Source of the DNA: Ariolimax columbianus
Taxonomy: Eukaryota; Mollusca; Gastropoda; Stylommatophora; Arionidae
Length of the DNA stretch: 64,000 nt
NCBI GenBank assembly: GCA_036924085.1
Contig: JAVGWX010000004.1
Coordinates: forward strand, 39,530,293-39,594,292
Direction: 5' to 3'
Shown one piece after another: positions 56,501 to 64,000 of the stretch (the stretch's first letter is position 1; each line of letters begins with the position of its first letter). The notes beneath the pieces are model-generated. The model was not told where the DNA came from and searched no databases. It worked only from the letters and a program-made list of their open reading frames with translations. The translations under genes and the position numbers were made by a program.

Positions 56501-57953
56501 AGGGTATGGTATCAATATATTACGGGCAGTTTGAAGATGTCCTTGTGTGACGCAGGCCAATTTGCCATCTGTTCAATAATTTCGTAGCGGAAACTGCGTT
56601 CTGGAGAGATTATGTCACTTGATAATGAGACATATTGCTTCTGTTTGCCTTTATATTATAGGACCTAACTTAACTAAACTTCATTATAGTGGTTTGGTAG
56701 ACTCTTCGGAATCTGTATACAACCAGTTTATTTCATTTTACCTAAACTAAAAATAACTGTGTGTCCAATCTATTTTTTAATGCATTACCTGACCCTGTCT
56801 CTGCCATTTCCTGTGGCAATGTATTCCAATCATTACACCTCACTTGTATTATTTTCTGCCATCTTCTTAAGCTCCGATTATAGACTTTGCACATACTGAC
56901 CTCCTATTCTACTGTTATTATCAAAGTGTTATCTGACTACCCCACTTTAGTCAATCTCTGTACGTCCAAGTCTAATGCATGTGTGGTATATTGTTCTTTT
57001 TCTCGATAGTATGTTTTACCCATCTCTGCTATATTCTTTGTGCCTCAAATCTCCATCTGTTTTGATTGATGTCTTGGTCTTTAACACGTACACACACGCA
57101 CAACACCTCGCACACACGCACCCCTCACACATACACCACACGATCTATGTTTGCAATTGCATCTTATCGTCTATTGCGAATTATGCAGCAGAAACTAAAT
57201 TTACATTAGTGACGACATTTTAATCTCATTTCCGTGTTAGAATGCTGTCGAGTTCCATATTGGGCCAACAGAATTAATAGCAGATGACCCTTTTAAACCA
57301 ACAAGCCGCGGCCTATGAAATATACTGGACTAGTGTAGTCTGGCTAAGAGAATAGGACCACAGTGAAAAGGCAAACCTGGTACTTCCAAACCCCCCACTC
57401 ACCCCTCCCCCGAAGACAAATAACCAGCTGAAACTGGATACATCGGGTCGAAGGACGCAGATATCGCAGCCTGTAAACTACGATACAACGTCTTTTTCAG
57501 GCGAAGGCCAAAGAAGAAGATGGCAGCAGTCGTATTTGTTAAGTCTATTGCTAGCATCTAGGCCCGCTCTTCCCCAATTGTTAATGTTGCATCCCCAAGG
57601 TGAAACATCATTTAATTTAATAATATTAGTAGCAGCATATTCTTTTAAGTCAAATTAAAAAATGACTTGTAATTCTACTAGTATGTTTATTTTTCTTCTT
57701 CACAAAATAGCTCAGTGCGTTCTTGTCTAGCCCGGAGATAAAGATGAGTTACAAATGCGCCATGATGATTGCTCTGTATCCGCCAAGAGTGATTGATGAC
57801 ATCAGTCAAATAACTGGAATCTATAACGACGACAGACGAAGGATCAACAAAAACATTGAATACTTAATCCAAGTCGCACAGAAAACACACCCAGAAATAG
57901 CGCTTAGAATGGACAGTTACAAGGTGCTGTCAGATATTCAGAGCTACATGTAA
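42392..57953 (+). CDS. WSCD-type sulfotransferase-like type II membrane protein, four exons
   Basis: Exons are 42392-44579, 48603-48800, 54747-54865 and 57711-57953. They give 2748 nt and 915 residues, with all junctions in phase. Residues about 8-26 are a single hydrophobic anchor after a short cytosolic end, as in Golgi type II enzymes. Residues about 30-690 form an acidic, Asn/Asp/Glu-rich stem with several N-glycosylation sites and a Gln-rich patch. Residues about 695-915 form the sulfotransferase fold: FPDAGTFW (713-720, PAPS loop), RNPF (778-781, 3'-phosphate strand), a Trp-rich helix, FEDL (822-825), a later Cys, and a basic helix. WSCD proteins are Golgi sulfotransferase-like proteins. 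Here the loop lacks the usual PGSGNTW residues, so activity is doubtful (inference). The window shows one such gene and no partner. Confidence 0.85.
44590..46830. repeat. large 27-28 bp satellite array in intron 1
   Basis: Left part (44590-45230): units of gcttgattgaagctgatgtt tggtgtgt. Right part (45230-46830): units of ctgatgtttggtttgtggct atcatat. Both share gctgatgtttggt, so one probably arose from the other. It begins about 12 bp after the exon 1 donor. The long Thr/Asn/Gln- or Trp/Val-rich frames over it are artefacts. An inverted segment lies at 45355-45512. Confidence 0.95.
45355..45512 (-). repeat. inverted block within the intron 1 satellite
   Basis: Here the units read as the reverse complement (caaaccaaacatcagatatgatagc), while both flanks read forwards. 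The two orientations meet at atcatatcaaatatgatagc and at catcagatatgatggctgatgt, so each junction can pair into a hairpin. Confidence 0.92.
46900..47370 (-). mobile_element. LINE 3' remnant with C-terminal Cys/His motif
   Basis: The minus strand encodes HPGKPQYVCTVFGRDCHSRN and GLYSHSRQC, a zinc-knuckle-like tail found in RTE-type elements. It also encodes SQLERA and the upstream R--WR--- segment. A 35-bp duplication (agaccatgcgcgtggcgccc) lies near its 3' end. Confidence 0.75.
47402..47618 (+). other. unassigned coding-like open frame in intron 1
   Basis: The frame reads ARGPVMELAGFSFNGLNNRT followed by a Glu/Asn-rich stretch, and stops at 47618. Its composition is less AT-biased than its surroundings. 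A possible acceptor (acatcgcag) precedes it, but no good donor follows and its phase does not fit gene 2. It may be a retroelement remnant. I do not recognise it. Confidence 0.3.
47740..47985. repeat. dispersed repeat F, copy 2
   Basis: Matches 36022-36265: agcagcatagatggcgacta, ggactggcacatcggttaac and a C-rich tract. Confidence 0.75.
48049..48462 (-). mobile_element. 715-bp repeat, diverged third copy (minus strand)
   Basis: The reverse complement aligns with the right half to two thirds of 26748-27463: the gtgatgaagacc end, the tttggattaaagtgaggaag block, ttgaccagtggcaaga and the ctcagcgtgtgagtgagt block. The many substitutions make it older than the other two. Confidence 0.75.
48603..48800 (+). 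CDS. sulfotransferase-like gene, exon 2
   Basis: The acceptor is tctaatccag before 48603 and the donor gtaagt follows 48800, phase 1 on both sides. The joined sequence reads LEQLTGGVETDSIYNIM, then AIETHIPSD and FERAIILIRNPFSVDA. The family pattern is LE--TG, a Tyr/Asn-containing strand, KTH, and ERAILLIRNPFDA, so Lys of KTH is replaced by Glu here. Confidence 0.9.
48930..49720 (+). mobile_element. RTE-like LINE, RT C-terminal part
   Basis: The frame 48933-49331 has LRFVDDIDGLAGSEAELQKW (motif C reads FVDD), MEINAGKTKFM and VVDRFKYLGSIVSDEG. Frame changes then give FRRLLNVTYKDRVTNEEIRD, RKLAWYCHISKSNG and GRRQRGRPKKRWEDNIKEW, the usual tail. The catalytic pair is intact but the copy is 5'-truncated and frameshifted. 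Confidence 0.9.
49730..49930 (-). mobile_element. tRNA-derived SINE, type G, second copy (minus strand)
   Basis: The minus strand has a B box (gtgggttcgagtcccgcagg), and the left end carries gctgcgctggtcatcaacct and ccagtggcaaa, the core also found at 36390-36640 and in the 715-bp repeat. It abuts the LINE 3' end. Confidence 0.75.
49935..50370. other. intron, nothing recognised
   Basis: No supportable feature. Confidence 0.5.
50381..50758 (-). mobile_element. SINE type B, full-length copy (minus strand) with target duplication
   Basis: It begins with (ctt)n, the reversed GAA tail. The body contains gttgtgtcgtagtttacagc, gcatttttt, tgctgcagactgttatccag, tctagaagggtcttgg-like and ccctgacgctagcagtcagc, and it ends cagcatcttgatc. 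The flanks share gagcacttgg(tct) at 50371-50380 and 50759-50771. It is the reference copy for four other copies in the window. Confidence 0.9.
50940..51530 (+). mobile_element. Jockey/CR1-like LINE fragment
   Basis: The plus strand reads HNMKPDSYRPISLLSCVEK (the RT finger), then LLQIDMINNIYRWISDYLCN with RTAKVQLQGHISN, and ELPQVGML, a changed PQGGVL. It is truncated before the catalytic FADD box and broken by stops. Confidence 0.8.
51770..54085 (+). mobile_element. RTE-like LINE, endonuclease end through RT tail, degraded
   Basis: Landmarks in order: SSGGNSRNQIDYILVQQRW and a DTDHELLFAVFK segment (end of an AP-endonuclease domain); TLEEVRSVIQSLKKGKSPGC with DDIQAELIQAGG (RT start); NYRTISLISHSSKILLWIL; VQAGFMKDRGTRDN; ELQYADNTVIQS (motif C, with one catalytic Asp now Asn); YGCETWTITKTSRQRIESFE; WKYFGHIKRHNGLERT. 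The 3' end has gatgggagcgacgttctata and a gatgat tail. It is the longest LINE remnant here, with many stops. Confidence 0.88.
54143..54470 (+). repeat. dispersed repeat H, right part
   Basis: Matches 41258-41580 (tttgcgtggacttctattt, then gatgacg...tcaaagattaaagtaggca). It lies about 280 bp before exon 3 of the sulfotransferase-like gene. Confidence 0.65.
54747..54865 (+). CDS. sulfotransferase-like gene, exon 3
   Basis: A strong pyrimidine tract and cttcag precede 54747, and the donor gtatta follows 54865. With the left-over G it reads DWQRNVLWNQTYSSWF, then LHVMTFEDLVESPLTELMK. This matches the W----W and hV-hYEDL segments of the family. It is in a different frame from the longer open frame at 54612-54821, which is a shadow. 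Confidence 0.85.
54870..55735. other. intron, nothing recognised
   Basis: No coding or repeat feature that I can name. Confidence 0.5.
55750..56310. repeat. about 39-bp minisatellite
   Basis: Units of tctaaatgacgttctataca followed by aggatgctaaaaacatctt repeat about 13 times. A short unit, gttctatacaagaaatgac, appears as an insertion in three places. Confidence 0.9.
56340..56645 (+). mobile_element. LINE 3' remnant
   Basis: The plus strand reads ITIKKLKYFGHMKRHINLKR followed by a degraded GR-rich region and FVAETAFWRDYVT, close to the tail of the 51.8-54.1 kb element. Confidence 0.75.
56655..56965 (-). mobile_element. CR1/L2-like LINE 3' end (minus strand)
   Basis: The reverse complement reads tgtaatgattggaatacatt then gccacaggaaatggcagaga, matching the 3' end of 19760-21345 (tgtaatgcattgtcacagga). 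It ends with the same short taagtt-type repeats. Confidence 0.8.
57060..57140. repeat. CA-rich simple repeat
   Basis: Interrupted cacacgcacc tracts. Confidence 0.75.
57325..57520 (+). mobile_element. SINE type B copy (plus strand), diverged
   Basis: It has tgtagtctggctaagagaat, tatcgcagcctgtaaactac and a short aagaagaaga tail, matching the right half of type B. It ends about 190 bp before the terminal exon of gene 2. Confidence 0.7.
57711..57953 (+). CDS. sulfotransferase-like gene, terminal exon 4
   Basis: The acceptor is ttcacaaaatag before 57711, in phase 0, and the stop is TAA at 57951-57953. The joined product reads ELMKLSAFLSSPEIKMSYKC, then NDDRRRINKNIEYLIQVAQK. Family members have a Leu-Phe-Leu helix, a conserved Cys, and a basic helix with a RI--YI--V-like pattern at the same places. 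The C-terminus is IQSYM. Confidence 0.82.
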   Translation, partial: LSAFLSSPEIKMSYKCAMMIALYPPRVIDDISQITGIYNDDRRRINKNIEYLIQVAQKTHPEIALRMDSYKVLSDIQSYM

Positions 57954-58179
57954 TTTTTTGAATAAGAACTTTATTTTTATTTTTTTCGTTTTGGAACGCG
58001 AAAAAAATGTAAACGTTATTGAACATAATATGTTTTTGTGTTTAACAAATCAGTTATAAAGTATCCTTACACTTTAGCAGTTGGAAAAACTGTACATTGC
58101 AGATAATGGCATGTGATAATTTTGCAAATATTGTAGCTCTATCTTTACTGGAACGATCATTATATAGGGTTTAATGTGT

Positions 58180-58185
58180 AATAAA
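58180..58185 (+). other. polyadenylation signal of the sulfotransferase-like gene
   Basis: AATAAA lies 227 bp after the stop codon in AT-rich sequence, the first canonical signal downstream. Confidence 0.6.
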
Positions 58186-58384
58186 GATTTAGGCCATAAC
58201 AACTTACTAAAAACGATATTGAAAGGAAACGCAGAGCGCAAACTTGCAATAGGTTAGATTCCACTTCGTGTCCAGATTGAGTGAGAATGTCTGGGATATT
58301 TCTCGGCATGACCACTTCTGAAAGTACAGAAAGGATTGGAAAAACTGATGTACTGAAAAATTGTCATAGTGAAACACATTATAA

Positions 58385-58530
58385 ACAGATACACACACAC
58401 GCCTCCATACACTGGTCAATACGTCCACATTACAAACAGATACAAACACGCATCCCATACACTGGCTAATACCTCCACAGTACAAACAGAAACATCCACG
58501 CATCCATACATTGACCAATACGTCCTGATA
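58385..58530. repeat. about 52-bp imperfect tandem repeat
   Basis: catacactggtcaatacgtc, catacactggctaatacctc and catacattgaccaatacgtc follow each other at regular spacing. Confidence 0.75.
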
Positions 58531-58534
58531 TCGC

Positions 58535-59370
58535 TAAAATGACTATGACCTGGGGTTCAAAGGAGCGTGTCTTCGCCAGTAGAATTCGGAAAGGCAAACC
58601 TTTTTGTTAATCAAACCCCACAGAACAATATTCACCACAAAGCCAAGTGATAGAGAGTATTGAAATCCACTATAGCCGACAATTGAGCTGGAAATCTCAA
58701 CTGATCTTGTATTAAAGTACTTGTGATCTTGTGAACAGTTCGATCTGGCAAAAAAACTATAAGAAGATTATTCTTCCACTGAACCGTCTAAAACAATCCT
58801 TCTCAGCCTTTTTTATCCTGGAAGAACCCGCTTAATATTCTGGTATCGAGATCCCTGTGCAAAACAATTATTATACCTATAACTGAAAGTGCGTTATAGT
58901 GATCAGTAAGTTGTAAATATAATAATAATGATCTTTTACGCTGTGTTTAATTCAATTCTATATACATTGTTAACATCTTTTACAATGATGTATTGTAAAG
59001 CTACTAAACATCATTGATCATACCGATTTGAACAGAAAACAAAAGATAATAATTACTTACTAGCCACACACTTACTAGTAAGAGCTGCAAACTCAAACTG
59101 TCTTGTGTTGTAGTCTTGCATCGTACCTTGTTATTTTATTGTGATGTATTAGTTGTTTTCGTTTGTTTATGGCCATGACGATGACCTGGGTGCCGTAACG
59201 TGGGTGTTGTTCTGTTTCTGGTCTGGTGCGGCCACTGAGCTAATACTTATATATGTTTTCATCGCTTGTTGGCACCCAGGACTGCTTAGTCTCTGTCCAC
59301 AGCTGCAAGCCAAGTTTGCATTATTTTAAACGAATTTTATTTGATTCAATCATGTTTTCTTGTGAAACAA
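58535..59370. other. intergenic, nothing firm
   Basis: tatcgagatccctgtgcaaa near 58844 resembles gtcgagatccctgcgcaaac near 720, perhaps a shared short repeat. 59165-59250 resembles 18215-18295. No gene is seen. Confidence 0.4.
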
Positions 59371-59379
59371 ATAAAGATA

Positions 59380-60302
59380 TCACATGGAGACCCCAGAGAC
59401 CTCACACGTAAGCCCTAGAGATATCTCATGGAGACCCTAGAGACATCACACGTAAGCCCTAGAGATATCTCATGGAAACCTTAGAGACCTCTCAAGATAT
59501 CTCATGGAGACCATAGACCTCTCAGTAACCCATAGAGACCTCTCACGTAACCCCTAGAGAAATCTCATGGAGACCCCAGAGACCTCATACGTAAGCCCTA
59601 GAGATATCTCATGGAGATCCTAGAGACCTCTCAGTAACCTCTAGAGATATCTCATGGAGACCCTTGAGACCTCTCAGTAACCCCTTGGGATATCTCATGG
59701 AGACCATAGAGACTTCTCAGTAACCCCTAGAGAACTCTCAGCAACATCTAGAGATATCTCATGGAGACCCTAGAGACCTGCCAGCAGCCCCCAGAGACAT
59801 CTTCGCAACCCCTAGAAACCTCTCAGCAACTCCTAGACCTCTCAGCAACCCACAGAGACCTCTCAGTAACCCCTAGAGACTTCTCAGTAACTCTCAGAGA
59901 CCTCCCAGCAACCCCAAGAGCTATTAGTAACCCATAGAGACCTCTCAGCAACCCACAGAGACCTCTCAGTAACCCCCAGAGACCTTTCAGTAACCCCCAG
60001 AGACCTCTCAGTAATCCCTAAAGACCTCTCAGCAACCCCCGGAGACCTCTCAGTAACCCCTAGAGACCTCTCAGCAACTCCCAGAAACCTCTCGTTGCCC
60101 CTAAAAACCTCTCAGTAACCCCTAGAGACTTCTCAGTAGTCCCCAGAGACCTCTCAGCAACCCCTAAAGATCTCCCAGCAACCCATAGAGACCTCTCAGC
60201 AACCCCTAAAGACCTCTCAGCAACGCATAGAGACCTCACAGCAACCCCTAGAGACCTCTCAGCAACCCATAGAGACCTCTCCCGTAACCCCTAAAGACCT
60301 GG
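59380..60302. repeat. 22-bp tandem array with a two-unit left half
   Basis: Units of cctctcagcaacccctagag ac repeat over the right two thirds. In the left third this unit alternates with atatctcatggagaccctag ag, giving a roughly 44-bp higher-order period. More than 35 units in total. Confidence 0.93.
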
Positions 60303-60407
60303 GCTAGACTGTTATCTGTAGGTTTGCGTAAATAAACCAAAGAAGTTTCTATTTATTTTTTCTTTGGAAGGCAAAATCCGAATAATCTTGACTTACGCGT
60401 GCTAATT

Positions 60408-60549
60408 GTGTAAGAGATTCACTGTAGAGTGCTCAAGTCCCATGTCTCTAGTATTAATTAAGGTTAGTTGATAAACAATTGTGTAAAAGATTCATTGTAG
60501 AGTGCTCAAGTCCCATGTCTCTAGTATTAATTAAGGTTAGTTGATAAAC
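60408..60549. repeat. 73-bp tandem duplication, nearly exact
   Basis: gtgtaagagattcactgtag at 60408 and gtgtaaaagattcattgtag at 60481. The remaining bases up to ttgataaacaa are identical, which suggests a recent event. Confidence 0.97.
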
Positions 60550-60910
60550 AAAACTTGACCTCATTCAGCACCAATTTCAATGGTATGGACTTTCTGTACG
60601 TGTACATAATTTTTAGTTTACCCAATGTTAAAGGTGATATGACTCTCCCACTTCATCTATCTTTCCCTGCCCCTAATATTACTGCTATTACTTCAAATTC
60701 AATCATCATTGTTACCCTGTCATATTTATTACCTTCTACTACTGATACAATCAATTTTGCCTGGGGTTTCTGATAACACAAATTTACTGCTGCTTCTCTC
60801 TCCTTTTGCGACTGTTGTTGCTGCTAAAACTCCCCAAAACACGACCATTACTATGTTCTAATTTATCTTCGTTCTCTGCTGCTATTATTACTATAGGTCT
60901 ATTTTCTGAT

Positions 60911-61625
60911 ATCTGGCAAAGATGGCGCCATAACTGGCTGCGAGTCTACATTTCTCTACTGTTTTGGATCATTATGGATGCCGCTAGACCACGGATTTTC
61001 CCGGAATTCACACTAGTCGACGACTTACACTTGTGTTCACGGAAACGTGGTGTTGTTTTCCGTCTGGACTTGTTATTTCGTTCTTTTTTGTGATTTCTTC
61101 CATCCGTTTATCCTGGTCTGGACGCCGGCTGAATGGCACTACGCTTATACCTGTGACGTATTTCACGGGTTAGTTCTGCCGGTTCACCTTCACGAATTTG
61201 GCGTGTGGGAATTTTAGTTGCTACTATGATGAGCTGAATACAGCTGGGGAGAGATGCCAGACTCACTCACTCGCTGAGTGTTGTCCATACAACCTCTTGT
61301 GGTTATCGAAAAGGCACGACAAACTGCGTTAGATGCCATCCCACCTTTCTACCCTGCAGGTTACATGTTTACGGAAAGGCTTCGGTGGTAACCCTAAGGC
61401 AAAATCTGCATCCTATGCTATCTCCAGTCGTCTCGATGAATGTCTTGCCACTGGCAAAATGTAGCTTAGGCTCTGTGAGTGAGGTTGACAAAAGGCGCAG
61501 TTTCTTCCTCACTTTAATCCAAATAACCGCGCAAGTCACCCATTTCAGCGGACACAGGAAGAGATACGACTGTCCACACGGCTGAACAAAGAGAGTGGTC
61601 TTCATCACTTGTGATGGACAACTAT
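60911..61625 (+). mobile_element. 715-bp interspersed repeat, copy 2, with 11-bp target duplication
   Basis: Bounded by tattttctgat at 60900-60910 and 61626-61636, which fixes the element ends as atctggcaaag and gacaactat. It is nearly identical to copy 1. No terminal inverted repeats or poly-A tail are visible. Confidence 0.92.
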
Positions 61626-61639
61626 TATTTTCTGATTCT

Positions 61640-62428
61640 GTGATTGCTACTAATACTACGACCATTGCCATCGACACTACATTTAACTACAAGTGCTGTA
61701 GCAACTAGTGTTACTACTACTGTTGTAGATGCATATTTTTTTGGTAAATCTTCATTCTACTTCTTCCCATTTTACTTTGATTGTCTTGTCTATTGGTTGT
61801 TTGCCTTCGCTCCTTGCACACTTATAACTTCTCGACATCATTATTCTGTGCATCCTGTTAATCTGTTAACTTGTTTGAATTTGTATTAAATTCTTCCTTA
61901 CCGACATCTTAATCTTTAACTAAAACGTTTGATCATTTCTCCTTCGCTGTCACTCATCGCCTATATTCTTCGTTTGCCCTTCCGTTTTTTTGGGTCATCA
62001 TAATTGTTATGATAATCATTAACCTGGCCTGTATTATCCTTAGCCTGCAATGTACATTCTGTAAGCCAACTTTACTAAACTCAGTTCAACGTTTACACGT
62101 GAGAGCTGTACGCAGATGCAACATCGTCATATCGATTTTCTGTGTCTAATATGACATGTTTTAAATGTAACATTATGAGCAATAAACTCATAGCCCCGTC
62201 TATTGATTGTCTGTCTTGAGTGTGTGAAATATACACTAGTGGGTTATTTACTACATTTATCGATCGAAATTGGTTTTTGAAGCAACCATTTTACCTAACA
62301 TTAGAATTTTGTCCAATCAAAAGAATATATTTAGTTGATTTACAGAAAAAAGCATATAAACAATGTTTGCGTACATACAATTTTTAAATTAATGTTCCAC
62401 TGGAATTTTAGTTGAAGTACTTGAACTG
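61640..62428. other. intergenic, nothing recognised
   Basis: The frame at 61644-61889 is T-rich and unrecognised. No repeats were noted. Confidence 0.5.
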
Positions 62429-62438
62429 AGTATTGTCT

Positions 62439-62598
62439 TTTTCTTCTGGGTTAGTTCTCAAACTCTCGCTACCAAGCCCTGAACAGGCTTTTGCGAGTAG
62501 CAAGATGTAGTCCGGAGAACGGAATGCGTTGTGTCGGTAGTTTACAGCTTGGCTGTGATATTTACACCTCTAGGTCCGACACATCCGTCTTCGGCAGA
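62439..62598 (-). mobile_element. SINE type B, 5'-truncated copy (minus strand) with target duplication
   Basis: It contains ctcgctaccaagccctgaac and gttgtgtcggtagtttacag, the tail-proximal half of type B. Its flanks share agtattgtct at 62429-62438 and 62599-62608. Confidence 0.88.
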
Positions 62599-62609
62599 AG
62601 TATTGTCTA

Positions 62610-62985
62610 CATAGGCAAGTGTGTCACTGAAACACAAAGGCCTGGTCATGGTTGAAAAATACAAGAAAAATCAAATTAGCAAGCTAGGAATGAAATTATT
62701 GGGATGTTAAGAAAAAGATACTGCTACAAGTGTTGCACATTTTGTCCATCAGTAGACTTACCCGATGTCCGACAATTTTAAAAAAAATAAATGAAAAAAA
62801 ATGTGTAAAGTTGATTAAAATAAAATGTAATTAAATTTTTTTAATGGGTATGGTCAGATACTGCACCGAGACGAAAATAAAACGAAACCTCCTAATTACG
62901 ACCAATAGGCCTTCATCAGGAACAATAATGCTGAACTGTTGAAGTGCACTTCAGTATAGTAAGCCACAGCTTGTGTGATGTGGGG
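62610..62985. other. intergenic, nothing recognised
   Basis: AT-rich with A runs. Confidence 0.5.
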
Positions 62986-62989
62986 TGGC

Positions 62990-63130
62990 CACTGTTTTTC
63001 CTTCGCTAACTGTAAGTTAGGTACCTATTTTCAGCTTGGTCGATTGGAGCGTGACGGTAGCGGGAGTTGAATTACGTTCTTTTACCGTGAAAAACGAATG
63101 CTCTGCCACTAAACTAAACAGACGCTCAAC
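62990..63130 (-). mobile_element. tRNA-derived SINE, type D, second copy (minus strand)
   Basis: The reverse complement begins gagcgtctgtttagtttagt ggcagagc, with a degenerate B box (gtaattcaactccc). The body matches 3628-3790 (gtacctaacttacagttag). Confidence 0.7.
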
Positions 63131-63439
63131 TTTTTCTTTCAAAAATAGAATCTGATAGAAAGAATTTAAGTAGTTTTGGCAACAACCGTCGCGTCTTCGT
63201 CATGGTCGCCATCTTAAATAATCAAATCTATTTATTTCATAAATCATAAGCTTCTCTCGTACAGTTTATTGTTTCAGATCGATTGAACAAGTTAATACTG
63301 TGAACCTGATTTTGTGGAGTCCACGAACTTGAAGATCGTAATCTACTGTTTCATTTGTCCACCCAAGAAGAGCAAAAAATAAAGCATGGAAAAAATAAAT
63401 AGAGGCAAATAAATCAAAAGAAACATATGTAAAATATTT

Positions 63440-64000
63440 GGACAAGCAGAACATATGTCAGAAAGCGAATTAAACAGCAAAAATAGACTTTGAAAAAAAA
63501 CTTGCTCAGAGGATCAAGACTGACAGTAAAAGCTTCTTCTCTTATGTTAGAAATAAACAAAGAACGAAAGACAAAGTAGGCCCTCTCATAGACAGTACAG
63601 GGAAAATAATAAGTGAGAATAGGGAGGCTGCTAATCTGCTCAATCAGTACTTTGGCACAGTCTTCACAAAGGAGGACTGCTCCGAGATCCCAGAGCCTAT
63701 AGATATTTTTCAAAGAGACATGGATACAGCGGGATTAAGATCAATCTGTATTACAAAGGAAATGGTTTTTAAAAAATTGGAGGGGTTGAAAGTGAATAAA
63801 TGTCCAGGTCAAGATGGTATTCATCCAAAATTGCTGTATGAAATTAGGGACCAACTAGCAAAACCATTGGCTATATTATGTTCTCAATCACTTACAAAAG
63901 GGATTGTTCCACGGGATTGGAAAGATGCAGGAGTGATCCGCTTATTCAAAAAAGGCAAAAAAATCAGATCCAGCAAATTATAGACCGGTGAGTTTAACGA
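63440..64000 (+). mobile_element. CR1/L2-like LINE, RT N-terminal part, cut by the window end
   Basis: The plus strand reads KTDSKSFFSYVRNKQRTKDK, GPLIDSTGKIISENREAANL and LNQYFGTVFTKED. The frame 63720-63983 follows with VNKCPGQDGIHPKLLYEIRD, LAKPLAILCSQSL and DAGVIRLFKKGKK. It continues past the window in the direction of YRPVS. It is the same family as 19760-21345 but less decayed. Confidence 0.9.

Overview
This is a eukaryotic genomic window, AT-rich and repeat-dense. It carries parts of two intron-containing protein genes, both on the + strand, set among degraded non-LTR retrotransposons, tRNA-derived SINEs and tandem arrays. Canonical GT-AG introns, nested SINE-in-LINE insertions with target-site duplications, GATA/TC/TG/TA microsatellites and the two gene families suggest an invertebrate animal. 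A lophotrochozoan, most likely a mollusc, is my inference and is not proven by the sequence.

Gene 1 (about 2.9-24.7 kb) is a secreted endonuclease-domain (ENDOD1-like) protein. I rebuilt it from six exons: 2920-3060, 8795-8957, 13609-13737, 16606-16746, 22600-22790 and 24511-24708. Reading phase is conserved across all five internal junctions. The exon with the start codon and signal peptide was not found. The family's active-site motif is altered. Gene 2 (42.4-58.2 kb) is a WSCD-type sulfotransferase-like type II membrane protein of 915 residues. It has four phase-consistent exons: 42392-44579, 48603-48800, 54747-54865 and 57711-57953. A long acidic, Asn-rich stem lies between the membrane anchor and a short, motif-degenerate sulfotransferase domain. 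No functional link between the two genes is visible.

The rest is mobile and satellite DNA. LINE remnants include RNase H-bearing elements (1.8-2.8, 14.2-14.5, 31.9-33.8 and 34.6-36.0 kb), CR1/L2-like copies (19.8-21.3, 56.7-57.0 and 63.4-64.0 kb) and RTE-like or unclassified reverse transcriptases (4.0-5.0, 23.1-24.3, 28.3-29.5, 48.9-49.7 and 51.0-54.1 kb, plus several 3' ends). At least six SINE groups are present, several with exact target duplications. A 715-bp repeat occurs twice nearly identically and once diverged, and it seems to share a core with two of the SINE groups. Arrays with units from 14 to about 67 bp fill much of the introns. The largest (44.6-46.8 kb) starts right after exon 1 of the sulfotransferase gene and contains an inverted segment.

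I found no CRISPR array, operon, rRNA gene or intact tRNA gene, and no evidence of a new multi-gene system. The most notable items are the two degenerate enzyme-family genes, a minisatellite that arose by in-frame amplification of a LINE codon motif, and the inverted block in the intron satellite.
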